A DNA stretch of 64,000 nt from Avena insularis (Eukaryota; Streptophyta; Magnoliopsida; Poales; Poaceae), in NCBI GenBank assembly GCA_023614405.1, contig CM042696.1, positions 340,061,211 to 340,125,210 of the forward strand, in the 5' to 3' direction. Within the stretch, counting starts at the first letter, position 1; the number at the start of each line of letters is the position of its first letter. The notes beneath the pieces are model-generated. The model was not told where the DNA came from and searched no databases. It was given only the letters and a program-made list of their open reading frames with translations. A program made the translations under genes and the position numbers. Shown here piece after piece: positions 39,641-53,274 of this stretch.

Positions 39641-41400
39641 GCTGTGGTTCATGAAAAGAACACACATGCAATGACACTGGTGGATCCATGTGTGGTTTGT
39701 GAGAAGAACATACATGCAATGACTCTAGCTGTGGTTCATGAAAAGAACACACATGAAATGACACTGGTGGATCCATGTGTGGTTCCTGAGAAGAACAGAC
39801 ATGATATCACACTAGTTGGATCCATGTGTGGTTTGTGGAAAGAACAGACATGCAATGACTATGGCTGTGGTTCATGAAAACAACACACATGCAATGACAC
39901 TCGTGGATCCATGTGTGGTTTGTGAGAAGAACAGACATGCAATGACACTGGTGGATCCATGCGTGGTTTGTTTAGAGGAACAAACATGCAATGACACTGG
40001 GTGTGGTTCATGAAAAGAACATACATGCAATGACACTGGTGGATCCTTATGTGGTTTGTTTAGAAGAACACACATGCAATGTGTCTAGCTGTGGTTCATG
40101 AAAAGAACACACATGGAATGACACTGGTGGATCCATATGTGGTTTGTGGAAGGAACAGACATGCAATGACACTGGTGTGCTTCATGAAAAGAACACACAT
40201 GCAATGACACTGGTGTATCCTTATGTGGTTTGTGAGAAGAACAAGCATTCAATGACTCTAGCTGTGGTTCATGAAGAGAACACACATGCAATGACACTGG
40301 TGGATCCATATGTGGTTTTTGGAAGGAACAGACATGCAATGACACTCGGTGTGCTTCATGAAAAGAACACACATGCAATGACACTAGTGTATCCTTATGT
40401 ATATTGTGAGAAGAACAGACATGCAATGACTCTAGATGTGGTTCATGAAAAGAACACACATGCAATGACACTAGTGGATCCATATGTGGTTTGTGGCAGG
40501 AACAGACATGCAATGACTCTAGCTATGGTTCATGAAAAGAACAGACATGCAATGACACTGGTGGATCCCTGTGTGGTTTGTGGAAAGAACAGACACGCAA
40601 TGACTCTAGCTGTGGTTCATGAAAAGAACACACATGCAGTGATACTGGTGGATCCATATGTGGTTTGTGGAAGGAACATACATGTAACGACACTGGGTGT
40701 GCTTCATGAAAAGAACACACATGCAATGACACTTGTGTATCCTTATGTGGTTTGTGAGAAGAACACACATGCAATGACTCTAGATGTGGTTCATGAAAAG
40801 AACACACATGTAATGACACTAGTGGATCCATATGTGGTTTGTGGAAGGAACATACATGCAATGACTCTAGGTGTGGTTCATGAAAAGAACAGACAAGCAA
40901 TGACACTGGTGGATCCATGTGTGGTTTGTGGAAAGAACAGACATGCAATGACTCTAGCTGTGGTTCATGAAAAGAACACACATGCAATGACACTGGTGCA
41001 TCCATGTGTGGTTTGTGAGAAGAACATACATGCAATGACTCTAGCTGTGGTTCATGAAAAGAACACACATGCAATAACACTGGTGGATCCATGTGTGGTT
41101 CCTGAGAAGAACAGACATGGTATCACACTAGGTGGATCCATGTGTGGTTTCTGGAAAGAACAGACATGCAATGACTATGGCTGTGGTTCATGAAAACAAC
41201 ACACATGCAATGACACTCGTGGATCCATGTGTGGTTTGTGAGAAGAACAGACATGCAATGACACTGGTGGATCCATGCGTGGTTTGTTTAGAGGAACAAA
41301 CATGCAATGACACAGGGTGTGGTTCATGAAAAGAACATACATGAAATGACACTGGTGGATCCTTATGTGGTTTGTTTAGAAGAACACACATGCAATGACT
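39470..41400 (+). repeat. Pair of ~615-bp segments offset by 1,316 bp
   Basis: 39470-40085 matches 40786-41400 with shared variants (for example GGTTCCTGAGAAG followed by GATATCACAC or GGTATCACAC, and GAAAACAACACAC near 39877 and 41193). Between them lies about 0.7 kb of 87-bp-dimer satellite. Confidence 0.75.
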
Positions 41401-42659
41401 CTAGCTGTGGTTCATGAAAATAACACACATGCAATCACACTGGTGGATCCATGTGTGGTTTTTGAGAAGAACAGACATGCAATCACACTGGTGAATCCTT
41501 ATGTGGTTTGTTTAAAAGAACACACATGCAATGACTATAGTTGTGGTTCATGAAAAGAACACACATGCAATGACACTGGTGGATCCATGTGTGCTTTGTG
41601 AGAAGAACACACATGCAATGACATAGGTGGATCCATGTGTGGTTTGTTTAGAGGAACAAACATGCAATGACACTAGGTATGGTTCATGAAAAGAATAGAC
41701 ATGCAATGACACTGGTGGATCCTTATGTGGTTTGTTTAGAAGAACACACATGCAATGACTCTAGCTATGGTTCATGAAAAGAACACACATGGAATGACAC
41801 TGGTGGATCCATATGTGGTTTGTGGAAGGAACAGACATGCAATGACACTGGGTGTGCTTCATGAAAAGAACACACATGCAATGACACTGGTGGATCCATG
41901 TGTGGTTTGTGAGAAGAACACAAATGCAATGACTCTAGATGTGGTTCATGAAAAGAACACACATGCAATGACACTAGTGGGTCCATATGTGGTTTGTGGA
42001 AGGAACGGACATGCAATGACTCTAGCTGTGGTTCATGAAAAGAACAGACATGCAATGACACTGGTGGATCCATGTGTGGTTTGTGGAAAGAACGGACATG
42101 CAATGACTCTAGCTGTGGTTCATGAAAAGAACACACATGCAATGACACTGGTGGATCCATGTGTGGTTTGTGAGCAGAACATACATGCAATGACTCTAGC
42201 TGTGGTTCATGAAAAGAACAAACATGCAATGACACTGGTGGATTCATGTGTGGTTCATGAGAAGAACAGACATGCAATCACACTAGGTGGATCCATGTGT
42301 TGTTTGTGGAAAGAACAGACATGCAATGACTCTGGCTATGGTTCATGAAAAGAACACACATGGAAATACACTGGTGGATCCATGTGTGGTTTATGAGAAG
42401 AACAGACATGCAATGACACTGGTGGATCCATGTGTGGTTTGTTTAGAGGAACAAACATGCAATGACACTGGGTGTGGTTCATGAAAATAACAGACATGCA
42501 ATGACAATGATGGATCCTTATGTGGTTTGTTTAGAAGAGCACACATGCAATGACTCTAGCTGTGGTTCATGAAAAGAACACACATGCAATGACACTGGTG
42601 GATCCATGTGTGGTTTGTGAGAAGAACAGACATGCAATCACACTGGTGGATCCTTATGT

Positions 42660-45600
42660 GGTTTGTTTAGAAGAACACACATGCAATGCCTCTAGTTGTG
42701 GTTCATGAAAAGAAGACACATACAATGACACTGGTGGATCCATGTGTGCTTTGTGAGAAGAACAGACAGACAATGACATAGGTGGATCCATGTGTGGTCT
42801 GTTTAGAGGAACAAACATGCAAAGACACTGGGTGTTGTTCATGAAAAGAAGAGACATGCAATGACACTGGTGGATCCTTCTGTGGTTTGTTTAGAAGAAC
42901 ACACATGCAATGACTCTAGCTGTGGTTCATGAAAATAACACACATGCAATGACACTGGTGGATCCATGTGTGGTTTGTGGAAAGAACAGACGTGCAATGA
43001 CACTGGTTAGGTTCATGAAAATAACACACATGCAATGACACTGGTGGATCCATGTGTGGTTTGTGAGAAGAACAGCCATGCAATGACACTGGTGGATCCT
43101 TATGTGGTTTGTTTGGAAGAACACACATGCCATGACTCTAGCTGTGGTTCATGAAAAGAACACACATGCAATGACACTGGTGGATCCATGTGTGGTTCAT
43201 GAGAAGAACAAACATGCAATCACACTAGGTGGATCCATGTGTGGTTTGTTTAGAGGAACATACATGCAATGACTCTGGCTATGGTTCATGAAAGGAACAC
43301 ACATGCAATGACACTGGTGGATCCATGTGTGGTTCATGAGAAGAACAGACATGCAATCACACTGGTTGTGGTTCATGAAAAGAACATACATTCAATGACA
43401 CTGGTGGATCCATGTGTGGTTTGTGGAAAGAACAGACATGCAATGACTCTAGCTGTGGTTCATGAAAAGAACGTACATGCAATGACACTGGTGGATCCAT
43501 GTGTGGTTTGTGAGAAGAATAGACATGCAATGACACTGGTGGATCCATGTGTGCTTTATGAAAAGAACACAAATGCAATGACATTGCTGTATCCTTATGT
43601 TGTTTGTGAGAAGAACACACATTCAATGACTCTAGATGTGGTTCATGAAAAGAACACACAGGCAATGACACTGGTGGATCCATATGTGGTTTGTGGAAGG
43701 AACAGACATGCAATGACACAGGGTGTGGTTCATGAAAAGAACACACATGCAATGACACTGGTGTATCCTTTTGTGGTTTGTGAGAAGAACACACATGCAA
43801 TGACACTGGTGTATCCTTATGTGGTTTGTGAGAAGAACACACATGCAATGACTCTAGATGTGGTTCATGAAAAGAACACACATGCAACGACACTGGTGGA
43901 TCCATATGTCGTTTGTGGAAGGAACGGACATGCAATGACTCTAGATGTGGTTCATGAAAAGAACAGACATGATATGACACTGGTGGATCCATGTGTGGTT
44001 TGTGGAAAGAACAGACATGCAATGACTTTAGCTGTGGTTCATGAAAAGAACACACATGCAATGACACTGGTGGATCCATGTGTTGTTTGTGAGAAGAACA
44101 GACATGCAATGACTCAAGCTGTGGTTCATGAAAAGAACACACATGCAATGACACTGGTGGATCCATGTGTGGTTCATGAGAAGAATAGACATGCAATCAC
44201 AGTAGGTGGATCCATGTGTGCTTTGTGGAAAGAACAGACATGCAATGACTCTGGCTGTGGTTCATGAAAAGAACACGCACGAAATGACACTGGTGGATCC
44301 ATGTGTGGTTTGTGAGAAGAACACACATGCAATGACACTGGTGGATCCATGTGTGGTTTGTTTAGAGGACCAGACATGCAATGACACTGGGTTTGGTTCA
44401 TGAAAAGAACAGACATGCAATGACACTGGTGGATCCTTATGTGGTTTGTCTAGAAGAACACACATGCAATGACTCTAGCTGTGGTTCATGAAAAGAACAC
44501 ACATGCAATGACACTGGTGGATCCATGTGTGGTTCATGAGAAGAACAGACATGCAATCACACTAGGTGGACCCATGTGTGGTTTGTGGAAAGAACAGACA
44601 TGCAATGACTCTGGCTATGGTTCATGAAAAGAACACACATGGAATGACACTGGAGGATCCATGTGTGGTTTGTGAGAAGAACAGACATGCAATGACACTG
44701 GTGGATCCATGTGTGGTTTGTTTAGAGGAACAAACATGCAATGACACTGGTTGTGGTTCATGGAAAGAACAGACATGCAACGACACTGATGGATCCTTAT
44801 GTGGTTTGTTTAGAAGAACACACATGCAATGCCTCTAGTTGTGGTTCATGAAAAGAACACACATACAATGACACTGGTGGATCCATGTGTGCTTTGTGAG
44901 AAGAACAGACAGACAATGACATAGGTGGATCCATGTGTGGTCTGTTTAGAGGAACAAACATGCAAAGACACTGGGTGTTGTTCATGAAAAGAAGAGACAT
45001 GCAATGACACTGGTGGATCCTTATGTGGTTTGTTTAGAAGAACACACATGCAATGACTCTAGCTGTGGTTCATGAAAATAACACACATGCAATGACACTG
45101 GTGGATCCATGTGTGGTTTGTGGAAAGAACAGACGTGCAATGACACTGGTTAGGTTCATGAAAATAACACACATGCAATGACACTGGTGGATCCATGTGT
45201 GGTTTGTGAGAAGAACAGCCATGCAATGAAACTGGTGGATCCTTATGTGGTTTGTTTAGAAGAACACACATGCCATGACTCTAGCTGTGGTTCATGAAAA
45301 GAACACACATGCAATGACACTGGTGGATCCATGTGTGGTTCATGAGAAGAACAAACATGCAATCACACTAGGTGGATCCATGTGTGGTTTGTTTAGAGGA
45401 ACATACATGCAATGACTCTGGCTATGGTTCATGAAAGGAACACACATGCAATGACACTGGTGGATCCATGTGTGGTTCATGAGAAGAACAGACATGCAAT
45501 CACACTGGTTGTGGTTCATGAAAAGAACATACATTCAATGACACTGGTGGATCCATGTGTGGTTTGTGGAAAGAACAGACATGCAATGACTCTAGCTGTG

Positions 45601-46968
45601 GTTCATGAAAAGAACGTACATGCAATGACACTGGTGGATCCATGTGTGGTTTGTGAGAAGAATAGACATGCAATGACACTGGTGGATCCATGTGTGCTTT
45701 ATGAAAAGAACACAAATGCAATGACATTGCTGTATCCTTATGTTGTTTGTGAGAAGAACACACATTCAATGACTCTAGATGTGGTTCATGAAAAGAACAC
45801 ACAGGCAATGACACTGGTGGATCCATATGTGGTTTGTGGAAGGAAGGACATGCAATGACACAGGGTTGTGGTTCATGAAAAGAACACACATGCAATGACA
45901 CTGGTGTATCCTTTTGTGGTTTGTGAGAAGAACACACATGCAATGACACTGGTGTATCCTTATGTGGTTTGTGAGAAGAACACACATGCAATGACTCTAG
46001 CTGTGGTTCATGAAAAGAACACACATGCAACGACACTGGTGGATGCATATGTCGTTTGTGGAAGGAACGGACATGCAATGACTCTAGATGTGGTTCATGA
46101 AAAGAACAGACATGATATGACACTGGTGGATCCATGTGTGGTTTGTGGAAAGAACAGACATGCAATGACTTTAGCTGTGGTTCATGAAAAGAACACACAT
46201 GCAATGACACTGGTGGATCCATGTGTTGTTTGTGAGAAGAACAGACATGCAATGACTCAAGCTGTGGTTCATGAAAAGAACACACATGCAATGACACTGG
46301 TGGATCCATGTGTGGTTCATGAGAAGAATAGACATGCAATCACAGTAGGTGGATCCATGTGTGGTTTGTGGAAAGAACAGACATGCAATGACTCTGGCTG
46401 TGGTTCATGAAAAGAACACGCACGAAATGACACTGGTGGATCCATGTGTGGTTTGTGAGAAGAACACACATGCAATGACACTGGTGGATCCATGTGTGGT
46501 TTGTTTAGAGGACCAGACATGCAATGACACTGGGTTTGGTTCATGAAAAGAACAGACATGCAATGACACTGGTGGATCCTTATGTGGTTTGTCTAGAAGA
46601 ACACACATGCAATGACTCTAGCTGTGGTTCATGAAAAGAACACACATGCAATGACACTGGTGGATCCATGTGTGGTTCATGAGAAGAACAGACATGCAAT
46701 CACACTAGGTGGACCCATGTGTGGTTTGTGGAAAGAACAGACATGCAATGACTCTGGCTATGGTTCATGAAAAGAACACACATGGAATGACACTGGAGGA
46801 TCCATGTGTGGTTTGTGAGAAGAACAGACATGCAATGACACTGGTGGATCCATGTGTGGTTTGTTTAGAGGAACAAACATGCAATGACACTGGTTGTGGT
46901 TCATGGAAAGAACAGACATGCAACGACACTGATGGATCCTTATGTGGTTTGTTTAGAAGAACACACAT
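42660..46968 (+). repeat. Two tandem ~2.14-kb higher-order repeats
   Basis: The motif GCAATGCCTCTAGTTGTGG at about 42681 recurs at 44824. The ACTGGTTAGGTTCATG variant near 43000 recurs near 45143, and AACGTACATG near 43470 recurs near 45613; the offset is 2,143 bp. Junction near 44.8 kb. Copy 2 has a local cluster of indels near 45843-45870. Confidence 0.87.
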
Positions 46969-47826
46969 GCAATGACTCTAGATGTGGTTCATGAAAAGAA
47001 CACACATGCAATGACACAGGTGGATCCATGTGTGGTTTGTGAGAAGAACAGACATGCAATCACACTGGTGGATCCTTATGTGGTTTGTTTAGAAGAACAC
47101 ATGCAAAAATTCCTCTAGTTGTGGTTCATGAAAAGAACACATATGCAACGACACTGGTGGATCCATATGTGGTTTGTGGAAGGAACGGACATGTAATGAC
47201 TCTAGATGTGGTTCATGAAAAGAACAGACATGATATGACACTGGTGGATCCATGTGTGGTTTGAGGAAAGAATAGACATGCAATGACTCTAGCTGTGGTT
47301 CATGAAAAGAACACACGTGCAATGACACTGGTGGATCCATGTGTTGTTTGTGAGAAGAACAGACATGCAATGACTCAAGCTGTGGTTCATGAAAAGAACA
47401 CACATGCAATGACACTGGTGGATCCATGTGTGGTTCATGAGAAGAATAGACATGCAATCACCGTAGGTGGATTCATCTGTGGTTTGTGGAAAGAACAAAC
47501 ATGCAATGACTCTGGCTGTGGTTCATGAAAAGAACACGCATGCAATGACACTGGTGGATCCATGTGTGGTTTGTGAGAAGAACAGACATGCAATGACACT
47601 GGTGGATCCATGTGTGGTTTGTTTAGAGGACCAGACATGCAATGACACTGGGTGTGGTTCATGAAAAGAACAGACATGCAATGACACTGGTGGATCCTTA
47701 TGTGGTTTGTTTAGAAGAACACACATGCAATGACTCTAGCTGTGGTACATGAAAAGAACACACATGCAATGACACTGGTGGATCCATGTGTGGTTCATGA
47801 GAAGAACAGACGTGCAATCACACTAG

Positions 47827-50800
47827 GTGGATCCATGTGTGGTTTGTGGAAAAAACAGACAAGCAATGACTCTGGCTATGGTTCATGAAAAGAACACACA
47901 TGGAATGACACTGGTGGATCCATGTGTGGTTTGTGAGAAGAACAGACATGCAATGACACTGGTGGATCCATGTGTGGTTTGTTTAGAGGAACAAACATGC
48001 AATGACACTGGGTGTGGGTCATGAAAATAATAGACATGCAATGACACTGATGGATCCTTATGTGGTTTGTTTAGAAGAACACACATGCAATGACTCTAGA
48101 TGTGGTTCATGAAAAGAACACACATGCAATGACATAGGTGGATCCATGTGTGGTTTGTGAGAAGAACAGACATGCAATCACACTGGTGGATCCTTATGTG
48201 GTTTGTTTAGAAGAACACACATGCAATGCCTCTAGTTGTGGTTCATGAAAAGAACACACATGCAATGACACTGGTGGATCCATGTGTGCCTTGTGAGAAG
48301 AACATATAGACAATGACATAGGTGGATCCATGTGTGGTCTGTTTAGAGGAACAAACATGCAATGATACTGGGTGTGGTTCATGAAAAGAACAGACATGCA
48401 ATGACACAGGTGGATCCTTATGTGGTTTGTTTAGAAGAATAAACATGCAATGACTCTAGTTGTGGTTCATGAAAATAACACACATGCAATGACACTGGTG
48501 GATCCATGTGTGGTTTGTGGAAAGAACAGACATGCAATGACACTGGTTGGGTTCATGAAAATAACACACATGCAATGACACTGGTGGATCCATGTGTGGT
48601 TTGTGAGAAGAACATACATGCAATGACACTGGAGGATCCTTATGTGGTTTGTTTATAAGAACACACATGCGATGACTCTAGCTGTGGTTCATGAAAAGAA
48701 CACACATGCAATGACACTGGTGGATCCATGTGTGGTTCATGAGAAGAACAAACATTCAATCACACTAGGTGGATCCGTGTGTGGTTTGTTTAGAGGAACA
48801 GACATGCAATGACTATGGCTATGGTTCATGAAAGGAACACACATGCAATGACACTGGTGGATCCATGTGTGGTTAATGAGAAGAACAGACAAGCAATCAC
48901 AATGGTTGTGGTTCATGAAAAGAACATACATTCAATGACACTGGTGGATCAATGTGTGGTTTGTGGAAAGAACAGACATGCAATGACTCTAGATGTGGTT
49001 CATGAAAAGAACGCACATGCAATGACACTGGTGGATCCATGTGTGGTTTGTGAGAAGAATAGACATGCAATGACACTGGTGGACCCATGCGTGGTTTATG
49101 AAAAGAACACACATGCAATGACATTGCTGTATCCTTATGTGGTTTGTGAGAAGAACACACATGCAATGACTCTAGATGTGGTTCATGAAAAGAACACACA
49201 AGCAATGACACTAGTGGATCCATATGTGGTTTGTGGAAGGAACAGACATGCAATGACACAGGGTGTGGTTCTTGAAAAGAACACACATGCAATGATACTG
49301 GTGTATCCTTATGTGGTTTGTGAGAAGAACACACATTCAATGACACTGGTGTATCCTTATGTTGTTTGTGAGAAGAACACACATGCAATGACTCTAGCTG
49401 TGGTTCATGAAAAGAACACACATGCAACGACACTGGTGGATCCATATGTGGTTTGTGGAAGGAACGGACATGCAATGACTCTAGATGAGGTTCATGAAAA
49501 CAACACACATGATAGGACACTGGTGGATCCATGGGTGGTTTGTGGAAAGAACAGACATGCAATGACTCTAGCTGTGGTTCATGAAAAGAACACACATGCA
49601 ATGACACTGGTGGATCCATGTGTTGTTTGCGAGAAGAACAGACATGCAATGACTGAAGCTGTGGTTCATGAAAAGAACACACATGCAATGACACTGGTGG
49701 ATCCACGTGTGGTTCATGAGAAGAATAGACATGCAATCACACTAGGTGGATCCATGTGTGGTTTGTGGAAAGAACAGACATGCAATGACACTGGCTGTGG
49801 TTCATGAAAAGAACACGCATGCAATGAGACTGGTGGATCCATGTGTGGTTTGTGAGAAGAATAGACATGCAATGACACTGGTGGATCCATGTGTGGTTTG
49901 TTTAGAGGACCAGACATGCAATGACACTGGGTGTGGTTCATGAAAAGAACAGACATGCAATGACACTGGTGGATCCTTATGTGGTTTGTTTAGAAGAACA
50001 CACATGGAATGACTCTAGCCGTGGTTCATGAAAATAACACACATGGAATGACACTGGTGGATCCATGTGTGGTTCATGAGAAGAAAAGACATGCAATCAC
50101 ACTAGGTCGATCCATGTGTGGTTTGTGGAAAGAACAGACATGCAATGACTCTGGCTATGGTTCATGAAAAGAACACACATGGAATGACACTGGTGGATCC
50201 ATGTGTGGTTTGTGAGAATAACGGACATGCAATGACACTGGTGGATCCATGTCTGGTTTGTTTAGAGGAACAAACATGCAATGACACTAGGTGTGGTTCA
50301 TGAAAAGAACATACATGCAATGACACTGATGGATCCTTATGTGGTTTGTTTAGAAGAACACACATGCAATGACTCTAGATGTGGTTCATGAAAAGAACAC
50401 ACATGCAATGACACAGGTGGATCCATGTGAGGTTTGTGAGAAGAACAGACATGCAATCACACTGGTGGATCCTTATGTGGTTTGTTTAGAAGAACACACA
50501 TGCAATGCCTCTAGTTGTGGTTCATGAAAATAACACACAGGCAATGACACTGGTGGATCCATGTGTGCTTTGTGAGAAGAACAGACAGACAATGACATAG
50601 GTGGATCCATGTGTGGTTTGTTTAGAGGAACAAACATGCAATGACACTAGGTGTGGTTGATGAAAACAACAGACATGCAATGACACTGGTGGATCCTTAT
50701 GTGGTTTGTTTAGAAGAACACACATGCAATGACTCTAGTTGTGGTTCATGAAAAGAACACACATGCAATGACACTGGTGGATCCATGTGTGGTTTGTGGA

Positions 50801-53274
50801 AAGAACAGACATGCAATGACACTGGGTGAGGTTCATGAAAATAACACACATGCAATGACACTAGTGGATCCATGTGTGGTTTGTGAGAAGAACATACATG
50901 CAATGACACTGGTGGATCCTTATGTGGTTTTTTTAGAAGAACACACATGCAATGACTCTAGCTATGGTTCATGAAAAGAACACACATGCAATTACACTGG
51001 TGGATCCATGTGTGGTTTGTTTAGACGAACATACATGCAATGACTCTGGCTATGGATCATGAAAGGAACACCGATGCAATGACACCGGTGGATCCATGTG
51101 TGGTTCATGAGAAGAACAGACATGCAATCACACTGGTTGTGGCTCATGAAAAGAACATACATTCAATGACACTGGTGGTTCCATGTGTGGTTTGTGGAAA
51201 GAACAGACATGCAATGACTCTAGCTGTGGTTCATGAAAAGAACACAGATGCAATGACACTGGTGGATCCATGTGTGGTTTGTGAGAAGAACTGACATGCA
51301 ATGACACTGGTGGATCCATGTGTGGTTTATCAAAAGAACACACATGCAATGACATTGGTGTATCCTTATGTGGTTTGTGAGAAGAACACACATGCAATGA
51401 CTCTAGATGTGGTTCATGAAAAGAACACACAAGCAATGCCACTGGTGGATCCATATGTGGTTTGTGGAAGGAACAGACATGCACTGACACAGGGTGTGGT
51501 TCATGAAAAGAACACACATGCGATGACACTGGTGTATCCTTATGTGGTTTGTGAGAAGAACACACATGCAATGACACTGGTGTATCCTTATGTGGTTTGT
51601 GAGAAGAACACACATGCAATGACTCTAGCTGTGGTTCATGAAAAGAACACACATGCAACGACACTGGTGGATCCATATGTGTTTTGTCGAAGGAACGGAC
51701 ATGCAATGACTCTAGATGTGGTTCATGAAAAGAACAGACATGATATGACACTGGTGGATCCATGTGTGGTTTGTGGAAAGAACAGACATGCAATGACTCT
51801 AGCTGTGGTTCATGAAAAGAACACAGTGCAATGACACTGTGGATCCATGTGTTGTTTGTGAGAAGAATGACATGCAATGACTCAAGCTGTGGTTCATGAA
51901 AAGAACACATGCAATGACACTGGTGGATCCATGTGTGGTTCATGAGAAGAATAGACATGTAATCACACTAGGTGGATCCATGTTTGGTTTGTGGAAAGAA
52001 CAGACATGCAATGACTCTAGCTGTGGTTCATGAAAAGAACACGCATGCAATGACACTGGTGGATCCATGTGTGGTTTGTGAGAAGAACAGACATGCAATG
52101 ACACTGGTGGATCCATGTGTGGTTTGTTTAGAGGACCAGACATGCAATGACACTGGGTGTGGTTCATGAAAAGAACAGACATGCAATGACACTGGTGGAT
52201 CCTTATGTGGTTTGTTTAGAAGAACACACATGCAATGACTCTAGCTGTGGTTCATGAAAAGAACACACATGCAATGACACTGGTGGATCCATGTGTGGTT
52301 CATGAGAAGAACACACATGCAATCACACTTGGTGGATCCATGTGTGGTTTGTGGAAAGAACATACATGCAATGACTCTGGCTATGGTTCATGAAAAGAAC
52401 ACACATGGAATGACACTGGTGGATCCATGTGTGGTTTGTGAGAAGAACAGACATGCAATGGCACTGGTGGATCCATGTGTGGTTTGTTTAGAGGAACAAA
52501 CATGCAATGACACTGGGTGTGGTTCATGAAAAGAACAGACATGCAATGACACTGATGGATCCTTATGTGGTTTGTTTAGAAGAACACACATGCAATGACT
52601 CTAGATGTGGTTCATGAAAAGAACACACATGCAATGACACAGGTGGATCCATGTGTGGTTTGTGAGAAGAACAGAGATGCAATCACACTCGTGGATCCTT
52701 ATGTGGTTCATTTAGAAGAACACACATGCAATGCCTCTAGTTGTGGTTCATGAAAAGAACACACATGCAATGACACTGGTGGATCCATGTGTGCTTTGTG
52801 AGAAGAACAGACAGACAATGACATAGGTGGATCCATGTGTGGTTTGTTTATAGGAACAAACATGCAATGACACTAGGTGTGGTTCATGAAAAGAACAGAC
52901 ATGCAATGAAACTGGTGGATCCTTATGTGGTTTGTTTAGAAGAACACACATGCAATGACTCTAGCTGTGGTTCATGAAAAGAACACACATGCAATGACAC
53001 TGGTGGATCCATGTGTGGTTTGTGGAAAGAACAGACATGCAATGACACTGGGTGAGGTTCATGAAAATAACACACATACAATGACACTGGTGGATCCATG
53101 TGTGGTTTGTGAGAAGAGCATACATGCAATGACACTGGTGGATCCTTATGTGGTTTGTTTAGAAGAACACACATGCAATGACTCTAGCTGTGGTTCATGA
53201 AAACAACACACATGCAATGACACTGGTGGATCCATGTGTGGTTCATGAGAAGAACAGACGTGCAATCACACTAG
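47827..53274 (+). repeat. Higher-order repeat, ~5.45 kb, copy 1 (complete)
   Basis: The longest repeating period seen in the window. It opens with a variant reading GGAAAAAACAGACAAGC (47848). The same opening occurs at 53296 and 56118, which delimits three successive blocks. Internal landmarks of this copy recur in the third block at an offset near 8,270 bp. Confidence 0.82.
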